A stretch of 64,000 bases of DNA, taken from positions 1,054,001 to 1,118,000 of the forward strand of contig NZ_CP085135.1 in assembly GCF_020616515.1 (NCBI RefSeq), written 5' to 3'. This document shows, one piece after another, positions 44,263 through 54,278 of the stretch. The notes under the pieces are model-generated. The model did not search any database, was not told the DNA's origin, and saw only the letters and a program-made list of their open reading frames with translations. Within the stretch, counting starts at the first letter, position 1; every line of letters starts with the position of its first letter. The DNA is from Mesorhizobium sp. PAMC28654. GTDB taxonomy: Bacteria; Pseudomonadota; Alphaproteobacteria; Rhizobiales; Rhizobiaceae. A program made the translations under genes and the position numbers.

Positions 44263-44276
44263 TTGATGGGGATCAA
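44263..44276. promoter_or_regulatory. Perfect Fnr/FixK/DNR-type box TTGATGGGGATCAA
   Basis: All ten consensus positions match. It lies between the nnrS stop and the P450 start, 83 bases before the latter, so the P450 can be expressed separately from nnrS at low oxygen. Confidence 0.82.
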
Positions 44277-44303
44277 GCCCATCGCGCCAAATGGCAGCAC
44301 TGA

Positions 44304-45479
44304 TCAACGCTCTGAGCCTTCAGAGTTCGCTCTGGTGAGCATTCGACGGAAAGCCATGAGAAACAGGCCGAAGCCGGCAACCCACAACGTGCCTGCAATG
44401 CTCGTTAAAGCGACGCGGTAGACGGGCAGAAATTCGACCAGGAGGCGCGACAGGCAGCAAATTGTCATCGCTACGAACGCACCTGTCGCCGGAACCGAGG
44501 TCTCGAAGGCGCGGCGGCTGTGCTTGCGGATCATGCTCGCCATGATGGCGAGGGCCATCGTGCCGATGGCGCCGATCGTCCAGGCATGAACGGCAGCCGC
44601 CTGCCCCAGTCTTGCAGGTACGAAAATGTGGATCGCCAGAAGCCCGAAACCGACGGTGATCCAGCCGTACCCGATATGAAGAGCGAGAACTGACGACGAC
44701 CCCACCATTCGCCATCCCATCCACTGGGCGGTTCGCATCACCTGACAGCAGGCGGCAAGGGCGCAGGCAAGGCCGGTGAATTGTGCCTGCGGCGCAACAA
44801 CCCACGAGCCAAGGGCGCATGCTGCCACGACCGCTGCCGCGTACTCCAAAACAGCGGAGCGATCGATGAAGATCCGGCCGCCGGCGCTTTCGACGTAAGC
44901 CATGGTCAAAGCCGGCACGACCCGTCCTCCGATGATCATGAGGAGGCCGATGATCGCAGCCAGGGCTAGTCGCAGTGCAAATTCTACCTGGCAGGATGCC
45001 GCCGTGAGCACGTTGCTGCCACAGAAGATAAGCAGCAGAAATACTATCTTCAGGTTGCGGCGATCCCGGCTGGCGATCACATGTCCCGCTGCGATCAGGA
45101 GGAGTGTCAGGACCAGCAGAGCCGAGAGGGCAAGTCCGGCCGAATGCGACAGGAATAGGAAAGTCCCCCGGCTGGACAGCCACAGAGCGACCAGCAAACG
45201 CGTGGTGAGCGGCGACATTGCACGACGTCCTGTCCATCGGGGCAGCGCCGTCAACAGAAAACCAGTCAGGATGGCTGGGACCATCCCAAACAGAAGCACG
45301 TCACGATGCCAATCGCCGGGAGAAATCCCGGTCGGACCGATGGCCTGTATTCCAAACGCTGCGGGCAGCCAGACCGCCGCGCCTATGATCGCGTCCAACC
45401 CGGCGATAAGAAAAAATGGCCGAAACGGCGCCGGCATCCGCTTCGCATCGAAAGCGAGCGCACTCCCGTCAGTCGCCAT
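44304..45479 (-). CDS. nnrS: NnrS family membrane protein
   Basis: 391 residues with about 12 hydrophobic helices. The opening P-A-P-F-R-P-F-F-L, W-H-x2-V-L-L-F-G and G-G-R-V-V-P-A-L match NnrS, a haem- and copper-containing membrane protein that protects against nitric oxide stress in denitrifiers and pathogens. It is followed by the P450 after about 120 bases. The gene-free 315 bases upstream (45480-45794) show no clear Fnr box. Confidence 0.93.
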   Translation of the reverse strand: MATDGSALAFDAKRMPAPFRPFFLIAGLDAIIGAAVWLPAAFGIQAIGPTGISPGDWHRDVLLFGMVPAILTGFLLTALPRWTGRRAMSPLTTRLLVALWLSSRGTFLFLSHSAGLALSALLVLTLLLIAAGHVIASRDRRNLKIVFLLLIFCGSNVLTAASCQVEFALRLALAAIIGLLMIIGGRVVPALTMAYVESAGGRIFIDRSAVLEYAAAVVAACALGSWVVAPQAQFTGLACALAACCQVMRTAQWMGWRMVGSSSVLALHIGYGWITVGFGLLAIHIFVPARLGQAAAVHAWTIGAIGTMALAIMASMIRKHSRRAFETSVPATGAFVAMTICCLSRLLVEFLPVYRVALTSIAGTLWVAGFGLFLMAFRRMLTRANSEGSER

Positions 45480-46926
45480 TCAACAATTCCTCCGCGGGGA
45501 TGGCTGACACGAGATCCTCGTTCTGCTTCGCCGTTCGCAAGAGCGGCAATCGAAAAAAAGCTGATCCGAAGGCAATAGCGTGGGTGATCGATCTCCGTAT
45601 TTGCTCAAACGCAAACAGGCTTCAAAACGGGTGACTATAATCCAGACCAGTTTTCGAGACCGGATCGGTGGATAAGACGGCGCCGCTCTATCCGTTGTGC
45701 AATCGGCCGCGAAGCGTTTCCCCCACGCCGCGCCAACAACTCGATCGGACGCCAGCAGGATTGTGATTGGCCTTGGCATAGGAGCGAACAAGATATGAAG
45801 CAGAACGTTCCATCGAGTAGCATTGACGACGGCGTCCGGCGCTTTGCCGACATGGCCTTTTTCGGCCGGCTGGCAATCTTGATCAACGACGCCCAGCTGG
45901 ATTGTGAGTGCCGTTCCAGGCTCGACGAGACGTTGGCGCGATTTACGGCTCTGGAGATCCGACGGATCGCCCGCGAACATCTCGCCAATGCCCGCGGCCA
46001 ACGCGAACGCATCAAAGCCATTCTCTTCTTTCTGCAGGACCTTGACGAAATGGGGGCTACCGAACGAGATCGTAGCCTCTACCTGGATATCTCGCTCCTG
46101 TTCGACGACATCGCGAACACTGCAAAGGAAGGTATAGCGCGACGATCTGGATGAGACGTGAGCGGCGATCTGGATGAGATTCTCAGGTCGCGGTCACGTG
46201 CAAATTATCATGCTGATTGTCGCTGGCAAGGCCTTCATCTATTTCTGATTGCCGCTCCGCGACAAGTTCGTGTTTGTTCTTGATTGTCGCGTAAGAGGCT
46301 GGCCTGCCGCGCTGGCGTTTGGCTTCCATGGCGGATCTGCGCCGGTAGCTTTCGACGTTCATCTCGAAGATCGTTGCGTGGTGAACAAGTCGGTCCACTG
46401 CGGCGAGGGTCATGGCGGGGTCCGGAAAGATTCTGTTCCATTCTCCGAAGGGCTGATTGGCGGTGATCATGATGGAACGCCGCTCATATCTTGCGCAGAT
46501 GAGTTCGAAGAGCACGCTCGTTTCGGCCTGGTCCTTGGTGACGTAGGCCAGATCGTCGAGGATGAGCAGATCGAACTTGTCGAGCTTGGCGATGGCGGCT
46601 TCGAGCTGCAGCTCTCGCCGCGCGATCTGGAGCTTCTGCACGAGATCGGTGGTTCGGGCGAACTGCACGCGCCAGCCGTTCTCAATGAGGGCGAGTCCGA
46701 TCGCTGCCGCAAGATGCGACTTTCCGCCACCGGGTGGGCCGAACAACAGGATATTGGCGCCCTTGGCGAGCCAGCTGTCACCGGCGGTCATGGCCATGAC
46801 CTGGGCCTTGGAGACCATGGGTACGGCGTCGAAGGCGAAGCTGTCGAGCGTCTTTCCGGGCGGCAGATGCGCTGTGGACTTGCCCCGAAAAAGTGGAGAG
46901 TTTCCTTCTGATGAAAGGCGACCTCG

Positions 46927-47220
46927 ATGACGAAACAGAGACAGTTTACGGATGCGTTCAAGGCGGAGGCGGTTGGCCTTGTGCGAACGAGCGGTCGGAC
47001 GAAGCGGCAGATCGCGGAGGATCTTGGTGTTGGTTTCTCGACGCTGACGCGATGGATGGGTCGGCAGCTGGATCGTGAGATGGGCGATCCTGGGCGTCCG
47101 CCTGATGCTGATGTCGCCGCTGAATTGAAACGGCTGCGGCGGGAGAATGAAATCCTTCGGCAGGAGCGGGATATCTTGAAACGGGCGACGGCTTTTTTCG
47201 TCAAGGAGGGAAGTCGGTGA
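46927..47220 (+). CDS. IS3-family OrfA, copy 3
   Basis: 97 residues, the same as OrfA of the other two copies: N-terminal HTH_8 domain and leucine-zipper-like helix. It overlaps orfB by GTGA. Confidence 0.9.
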   Translation: MTKQRQFTDAFKAEAVGLVRTSGRTKRQIAEDLGVGFSTLTRWMGRQLDREMGDPGRPPDADVAAELKRLRRENEILRQERDILKRATAFFVKEGSR

Positions 47221-48078
47221 GGTTCGCGCTCATCGACCAGGCGAAGAAGGATTTCCCTGTGGACCGTTTGTGCGCGACGCTGGGTGTCAGCCCGAGCGGC
47301 TACTTTGCCTGGGGGCGCCGGGCCGGCGTGCCGCCGGCAGCGCGACGACATGATAATGCTGGCGCATGTGCGATCGTCGTTCGCGCTGTCGAACGGAACC
47401 TATGGTAGCCCGCGCATGACGCGGGAACTGCAAGACAATGGCTTTGCCATTGGCCGGCGACGAACGGCGCGTCTGATGCGGGAGAATGGCCTCCAGGCAA
47501 GACAGAAGCGGCGGTTCAAGCGCACGACGGACAGCGAACACGCCTTTCCGGTTGCCCCCAATGTCATCGACCAGGATTTTGCCGCCACTGGTCCCAACCA
47601 GAAATGGGGTGCCGACATCTCCTACATCTGGACGCGGGAGGGCTGGTTGTACCTTGCTGTCGTCATCGATCTGTTTGCCCGCAAGGTCGTTGGCTGGGCT
47701 GCTGGCAACCGGCTACACCGCAGCCTGGCTCTGGCAGCGCTCAACAAGGCGTTCGTCATGCGGCAGCCGGAACCCGGCCTCATTCACCACTCCGACCGCG
47801 GCAGCCAATATTGTTCTATCGACTACCAAGCCGAATTGCGTGCCGCCGGCGTCATCATCTCAATGTCAGGCAAGGGCAATTGCTTTGATAACGCCATGGT
47901 CGAAACATTCTTCAAGACGCTGAAAACTGAACTGATCTGGCGCACCTCTTTCCTTACCCGCGCCGATGCCCAAGCCGCCATTGCCCGATATATCGACGGC
48001 TTCTACAATCCCATCCGGCGGCATTCCGCGCTCGACTACATCAGCCCGATGCAGTTCGAGCGAAACGCCGCCGAATGA
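47217..48078 (+). pseudogene. IS3-family OrfB, copy 3, frameshifted
   Basis: Starts in frame at 47217 but an extra G in CGCCGGGCCGGCG (about 47330) shifts the frame after some 38 codons. The rest, including the whole catalytic core (47340-48078), is intact one frame over. Not functional unless recoded. Confidence 0.9.
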
Positions 48079-48313
48079 GCAACCCGCTCTCCACTTTACC
48101 GAAGCAAGTCCACTTCGGCCAGATGCCGTTCGATCCTGCGATGTGCCCGTTCGGCCAGCTCATGCTCGGCGATGGCCGAGAGGAACCGGGCGGCGGGCCA
48201 CCCCTCTCTATCGGCCTGCTCGGCAAATTGCGCCCAGAGCGTCTTGATCGTCGGTAGCCGGAGTTCGTTGAGCATGATGCCGAGGCGGGCTTCGTCGATG
48301 GTGTGGGCGTTGC

Positions 48314-49861
<1,548 letters not shown>

Positions 49862-49902
49862 CTACCGGGCCGACCGCGATCATAAGACGCTGAAAAATTG
49901 CG

Positions 49903-49963
49903 CGGCGGCGGGGGTGTAACTCCGGTCGGGCTACGCCCTCCCTTCGTCACACCCCCGCCGCCG
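49903..49963. repeat. 15-bp perfect GC-rich inverted repeat in IS21 right end
   Basis: CGGCGGCGGGGGTGT pairs with ACACCCCCGCCGCCG over a 31-base loop. It lies between istA and the right terminus. It may block transcription entering the element. Confidence 0.7.
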
Positions 49964-50176
49964 AGTCTCATCCTGATTGACGCTGAGTCTCACCTTGTTT
50001 GTCGCCGCGCAGAAGGCGCATTTTCGATGCGGCAACTCAGTTTATCCCCGGTGCAGACCGGGCCATAGGTGCTCGGCCGCAACTGTCGGCGAGGACTACA
50101 GGTGTCCCGAGGACCGCTTCAGCGTTCGTCGATCGAGCATGGTGAGACTCAAACACATTCGCAAAGGAGAGATCGC

Positions 50177-50665
50177 GTGAAGAAATGCATGATGCCAACA
50201 GTCGCCATAGTCCTCTTCGCCGCCCCGGCGCTTGCCACAGGAATGCATTCCGGCACTGAGGATGGCCATGAAATGATGACTATCGGTCAGCCGGGCATGG
50301 CTGCCAAAGCAGCCCGTACCATCAGGATAAGCATGATCGAGAACGAAGATGGATCGATGGCGTTCGATCCGGTTTCAGTCACCATAAAAGGAGGCGAGAC
50401 AGTGCGTCTCGCCTTCACCAATGAAGGCGAATACGACCACGAATTTGTCATGGACACGCATGAGCAGGTGATGGAGCATAAGGCCGGGATGGAGAGGCTT
50501 CCCGACATGGAACACGCCGACCTCAATGCGATTCGCATTGGTCCCCAAGGAAAAGGCGAGATCGTCTGGGCCTTCACCAGCGTCGGCAAGTTCGAGTTCG
50601 CCTGCCTGATACCGGGTCATTTTGAGCTTGGAATGAAGGGGGCCCTCACGGTCACTGCCAACTGA
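50177..50665 (+). CDS. Exported cupredoxin (plastocyanin/azurin-like)
   Basis: 162 residues from a GTG after AAAGGAGAGATC. A signal peptide (residues 1-20, ending ALA) is followed by a Met/His-rich linker and a cupredoxin domain with Y-D-H-E-F (first His) and the loop F-E-F-A-C-L-I-P-G-H-F-E-L-G-M, giving Cys, His and Met ligands for copper. It is probably a periplasmic electron carrier or copper-handling protein. Similar proteins are found in rhizobial denitrification regions. Lying just past IS21, its own promoter may have been changed. Confidence 0.88.
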   Translation: MKKCMMPTVAIVLFAAPALATGMHSGTEDGHEMMTIGQPGMAAKAARTIRISMIENEDGSMAFDPVSVTIKGGETVRLAFTNEGEYDHEFVMDTHEQVMEHKAGMERLPDMEHADLNAIRIGPQGKGEIVWAFTSVGKFEFACLIPGHFELGMKGALTVTAN

Positions 50666-50725
50666 GTCTTGAGGTGACCAGATCGGTCGATCGGCGTGTG
50701 CGACCTCTTTTCGTAGAGCTCGACA

Positions 50726-50980
50726 TCACTGCGCAGGTTGAGGTCTTCCTATCTCGATCAGCCATTCTGGTGGCCCCGGTCTAAGGCAAACCCAGATGTG
50801 TTCGCCAGCAAAGAACGCTTCGAACTGACGCCTGAGTTTATCAGGATCAAAATCGAGAACGACCACGAATGTCTGACCGGGTTTGAGTCCGTCGAACATT
50901 GACAATACAGCGGACTGCTTCCTTTCAGGTGGAAGCTTCCGTACGTCATATGTCGCGCCTTTCGACGTCTGCAAATTCAT
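50726..50980 (-). CDS. DUF2249 domain protein
   Basis: 84 residues: V-R-K-L-P-P-E-R-K-Q-S-A-V-L-S-M-F, then LKPGQTFVVVLDFDPDKLRRQFEAF and W-L-I-E-I-G-R, matching the DUF2249 fold (SirA/TusA-like). The start at 50980 gives the family length. These small proteins are common beside nitrite/NO-related genes and their biochemical role is not known. It is followed downstream by no gene and lies just after ubiX. A second member is split by an IS at 57489-59284. Confidence 0.75.
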   Translation of the reverse strand: MNLQTSKGATYDVRKLPPERKQSAVLSMFDGLKPGQTFVVVLDFDPDKLRRQFEAFFAGEHIWVCLRPGPPEWLIEIGRPQPAQ

Positions 50981-51017
50981 TGCTATCCTTGCACGTTGAG
51001 CCAATCCATCAGGATGA

Positions 51018-51602
51018 TCACGCGGCGGCGACTTTCTTTTCGCCCCAACGCGTGAGCTTGTCGCCCGGGTCAACGCCTGCCCAGCCAATCAGTCGGGCAG
51101 CCATCTCGACCACCATTTCCTCAATCGAGGCCAGCTTGACATAGAACGGCGGTACTGGCGGTGCGATGACTGCGCCCATCCGTGCTAATCTCAGCATCGC
51201 GTCGAGGTGCCCTTCATGGAGCGGCGCCTCGCGTGGAACGATGACCAGCCGGCGCTTTTCCTTCAGGACGACATCGGCGGCCCTGGTGAGAAGATTGTCG
51301 CCTAAACCGTGTGCCATAGCCGCCAAGGTCCGCATCGAACAGGGAACGACGATCATGCCATCCGTTCTGAAAGAGCCGCTGGCGATTGGTGCGGCCAGGT
51401 CCTGATAGGAATACGCGTGGTTGGCGAGGGAGGTCAGTTGGGCAAGGCCGTCGGTGCCGAGCTCATGAGGGATGGCCAATCGCGCGCCCTTGGAGACGAC
51501 GAGATGCGTCTCCACCCCGGCCCTGACCAACTGACGTATGGTCTCCAGCGCGAGCACGGAGCCGGATGCACCTGTGACACCGATTATCAGCCGTTTGGTC
51601 AT
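51018..51602 (-). CDS. ubiX: Flavin prenyltransferase UbiX
   Basis: 194 residues. It joins a dimethylallyl group to FMN to make prenylated FMN, the cofactor of UbiD. Motifs: G-V-T-G-A-S-G-S at the N-terminus, V-V-P-C-S-M-R-T-L-A-A-M-A-H-G and the end motif R-E-A-P-L-H-E-G-H. The ATG overlaps the ubiD stop (ATGA), so cofactor and enzyme are co-translated. Confidence 0.95.
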   Translation of the reverse strand: MTKRLIIGVTGASGSVLALETIRQLVRAGVETHLVVSKGARLAIPHELGTDGLAQLTSLANHAYSYQDLAAPIASGSFRTDGMIVVPCSMRTLAAMAHGLGDNLLTRAADVVLKEKRRLVIVPREAPLHEGHLDAMLRLARMGAVIAPPVPPFYVKLASIEEMVVEMAARLIGWAGVDPGDKLTRWGEKKVAAA

Positions 51603-53104
51603 TGTTGCCCCTGAGCGGTCGTCTGCGAAAAAAACTCGTTCCATCGTTGGGATACCTGCTCCTCGATATCGGCTGACATCGTCAGCTCCCTTCCCCATTC
51701 GCGAGAGGTCTCCGATCCAATCTTGCGCGTCGCATCGAGCCCGATCTTTCCCCCAAGCCCTTCGAGCGGCGACGCGAAATCGAGCTGGTCGATAGGGGTC
51801 CGATCCACCTGCATCAGATCGCGCGAGGGATCCATGCGGGTGGCGACCGCCCACATCACGTCCGGCCATGATCGAATGTCGATGTCGTCGTCCACCACGA
51901 CGATCATCTTGGTCATCGAGAACTGCGGCAGCAGGGACCAGAACCCCATCATCACGCGCCTGGCCTGTCCGGCGTACTTCTTGGCGATTGAGATAACGGC
52001 AATCCTGTAGGAACAGGCTTCGGGTGGAAGCCACACGTCGACGATTTCCGGTATTTGTTGGCGCAGGAGCGGCTTGTACACGTCGAGCAGCGCCTCGCCG
52101 AGCACGGAGGGCTCGTCCGGCGCGCGCCCGGTGAACGTGGTCAGGTAATTTGCCCCGTCGCGAACGCGAACACGCTTGAGCTTGAACACAGGATATCGTT
52201 CCGGCGCGTTGTAGTATCCGGTGTGGTCGCCGAAAGGGCCCTCCAGCGCATCTTCTGTTGAAGAGACGGCACCTTCAAGCACGATTTCCGCACTGGTTGG
52301 CACGTGAAGCATGATGCTCTTGCAGGTCGCCAATCCGACTCGGCGGTTGTTGATCATCCCGGACAGTGCCAGCTCCGACACGCCTTCAGGCGCCGGCATC
52401 ACCGAGGCGATCAACGTCGCCGGATCTGCCCCGATGACGACCGCCACCGGCATCTCGAGACCCCTCGCCTGCCACATGCGATGGTGGGCTGCTCCGCCTC
52501 GCATGGGCAGCCATCTTATGATCGCACGATCACGGGCTAGCACCTGCATCCGGTATATGCCCAGATTGTATGTGCTCGGGTCGTCCTCGCCAGGCGGGCG
52601 AGTAATGACCACTGGCCATGTTATGAGGGGGCCGGCGTCTCCCGGCCAACAAGTCTGGACGGGAAGAAGCGAAAAATCCGGATCGGCGTCTCGCCACTCT
52701 CTAGGCGGGGAGACGATCTTCGGCCGCGCCACGAGTGCACCGCGCGCAGCAGGCAACATCTGTCGGGCCTGACGAAGGTTCTGTGGGGCCTGAGGCGATC
52801 TCATCCACGCAAGGAGCGCGCCGAGGGTTTCTAGACCGTGAAGGTCAGTGCCAAGGCCCCAGGCTACACGTTCCCGGGTGCCGAAAAGATTTGCGACGAC
52901 GGGAAAGGCTGACCTGACGCCGCGATCGACAGGCGCCGTAAGGCGGAGCGCCGGGCCTTTCGAGGCAATCACCCGCTTGTGTATCTCGGTCAGTTCGAGC
53001 CGTGTCGAAACAGGCACACCAACCTCACGAAGCTGCCCGTTCCGATCAAGGAACGAAAGGAATGAGCCGAGATCTGAAAACAGGGGAAGGCAACGGTGAT
53101 GCAT
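51599..53104 (-). CDS. ubiD: UbiD-family decarboxylase
   Basis: 501 residues, about the length of E. coli UbiD (497). It has the family's F-L-x-R-N-G-Q-L-R-E-V start, Y-N-L-G-I-Y-R-M-Q-V, E-G-P-F-G-D-H-T-G-Y-Y and a late M-I-V-V-V-D-D-D-I-D-I. UbiD uses prenyl-FMN to decarboxylate 4-hydroxy-3-polyprenylbenzoate in ubiquinone synthesis; relatives act on other aromatics. The divergent promoter region contains an 18-bp palindrome. Together with ubiTUV on the other strand it suggests an anaerobic ubiquinone cluster. Confidence 0.93.
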   Translation of the reverse strand: MHHRCLPLFSDLGSFLSFLDRNGQLREVGVPVSTRLELTEIHKRVIASKGPALRLTAPVDRGVRSAFPVVANLFGTRERVAWGLGTDLHGLETLGALLAWMRSPQAPQNLRQARQMLPAARGALVARPKIVSPPREWRDADPDFSLLPVQTCWPGDAGPLITWPVVITRPPGEDDPSTYNLGIYRMQVLARDRAIIRWLPMRGGAAHHRMWQARGLEMPVAVVIGADPATLIASVMPAPEGVSELALSGMINNRRVGLATCKSIMLHVPTSAEIVLEGAVSSTEDALEGPFGDHTGYYNAPERYPVFKLKRVRVRDGANYLTTFTGRAPDEPSVLGEALLDVYKPLLRQQIPEIVDVWLPPEACSYRIAVISIAKKYAGQARRVMMGFWSLLPQFSMTKMIVVVDDDIDIRSWPDVMWAVATRMDPSRDLMQVDRTPIDQLDFASPLEGLGGKIGLDATRKIGSETSREWGRELTMSADIEEQVSQRWNEFFSQTTAQGQQ

Positions 53105-53166
53105 GGCGAAATCCGGCTCGACCGGATCGTCGGGCGAACAATTTTGCCATCAGGGCTGACGAAGAA

Positions 53167-53184
53167 CTTTGCGCTAGCGCAAAG
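53167..53184. promoter_or_regulatory. 18-bp perfect palindrome CTTTGCGCTAGCGCAAAG
   Basis: Its core TTGCG-N4-CGCAA has the 5-4-5 layout of Crp/Fnr-family sites and is close to the TTGCG-N4-CACAA motif described for NnrR of Rhodobacter. It lies between ubiD (start 53104, minus) and the DUF6455 gene (start 53261, plus). Confidence 0.65.
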
Positions 53185-53260
53185 AGCAAACGATCCGTCC
53201 CCGCTATTTTCCCTTCTCACATCATTTCCGAGGAAGGCGATCGAGGCAAAAGGATTTCAC

Positions 53261-53701
53261 ATGGCAGGCAATCTCATCAGCGAAACTGTCGAGGCTTGGC
53301 GGTTCGTAATTTCCCTTCTCGCGGATCGCCGGCGGAGCAGGGCAGCGACAAGAGAATTTTGGGCAATGGGTTTGGATGAGTGCACAGGCATCTTGAATGA
53401 CATCGGTCTATCGCGAAGCGAATTCGACGAAGCCATGCGGCTACCTTACGCTTCGCAAGACCTGCTTTCTTCCGCGATGCGTTCGATTGACATCGATCCT
53501 GACAGCTTTCAATCGCTGGAAGCCGCGCACCGTTTCATGTCACGCATCTGCATCACCTGCCAGCATCGCCGCCAGTGTCATGGCCACCTGGCCGCATTCG
53601 ATTTCGAAAGTCACTATCAGGATTTCTGTCCCAACAATGTGAATTTCACGGACTTGCTGGCAGACGGACGCAGCCAGTCGATGGCCGGAAAGACCTGCTG
53701 A
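53261..53701 (+). CDS. DUF6455 family protein
   Basis: 146 residues from the ATG at 53261. A helical N-terminus is followed by L-G-L-D-E-C-T-G-I-L-N-D-I-G-L-S (as MGLDE...), then C-I-T-C-Q-H-R-R-Q-C-H-G-H-L and F-C-P-N-N-V-N-F, the cysteine pattern of DUF6455. It may bind metal. It is longer than the relative at 42360 and includes the typical upstream helical part. It is probably the first gene of the operon with ubiT-ubiU-ubiV. Confidence 0.78.
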   Translation: MAGNLISETVEAWRFVISLLADRRRSRAATREFWAMGLDECTGILNDIGLSRSEFDEAMRLPYASQDLLSSAMRSIDIDPDSFQSLEAAHRFMSRICITCQHRRQCHGHLAAFDFESHYQDFCPNNVNFTDLLADGRSQSMAGKTC

Positions 53702-53729
53702 ACGATCTCATGTGGATAGGATGTACCGA

Positions 53730-54278
53730 ATGGTGACGATTAGCACGGAACCGACATTGCCGGCGGTCATTCGTCATCTTTTCCCACCTTTTGCCGGACT
53801 TCCCCTCGGGCCGTTGCTGACGCTATCATTGCGCTCGATGGCTAGGCGACAGCCCCGATTGTTCGACCGCCTGGGCGAACATCGAACAGCTTGCTATTTC
53901 ATCGACCCGGTCGACCTCGCCTTCGCATTTACCGTCGTACCGGACGCAAAGCGTTCGATCGTTCGTGTCGTCAGGAAAAGTGAGGCTGCGACATCAAGCG
54001 TCCAGATCAGGGGGCCTATTCTGACACTATTGAGCCTGCTCGACGGCACGCTGGATGGCGATGCGCTCTTCTTCAGCCGGATCATCTCGATCAGCGGCCG
54101 CACGGAGGCGGTGCTCGCGTTGAGGAACACGATCGAGGATGCCGAGCTTAGCCCCGCGGACTTACTCGGCCTGCGTGGCTTCCTGGCTCGTCTGGCCGAT
54201 ACGGGCATTCTCGGCGCATTGAGCGTCGCACGCCAAATGGCCAATCGAAATTCCAGACGCGAGGCGCCAGAGGCATGA
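53730..54278 (+). CDS. ubiT: SCP2-type ubiquinone accessory factor UbiT
   Basis: About 182 residues with the SCP2 lipid-binding fold (LRSMARRQPRLFDRLGEHRT..., then S-V-Q-I-R-G-P-I-L-T-L-L-S-L-L-D-G). UbiT binds ubiquinone intermediates in the oxygen-independent pathway, an analogue of UbiJ. It overlaps ubiU by ATGA and the triple ubiT-ubiU-ubiV is the known functional unit. The ATG at 53730 is chosen over 53721 for spacing from AGGATG. Confidence 0.9.
   Translation: MVTISTEPTLPAVIRHLFPPFAGLPLGPLLTLSLRSMARRQPRLFDRLGEHRTACYFIDPVDLAFAFTVVPDAKRSIVRVVRKSEAATSSVQIRGPILTLLSLLDGTLDGDALFFSRIISISGRTEAVLALRNTIEDAELSPADLLGLRGFLARLADTGILGALSVARQMANRNSRREAPEA

Larger units (their letters stand above)
46875..48112 (+). 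mobile_element. IS3-family element, 1237-bp type, copy 3 (1238 bp)
   Basis: Same ends as copies 1 and 2. It carries one extra G at the GC-rich spot (about 47330) where copy 2 has two extra bases. The target repeat is probably CTT, with one mismatch on the left. Confidence 0.93.
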
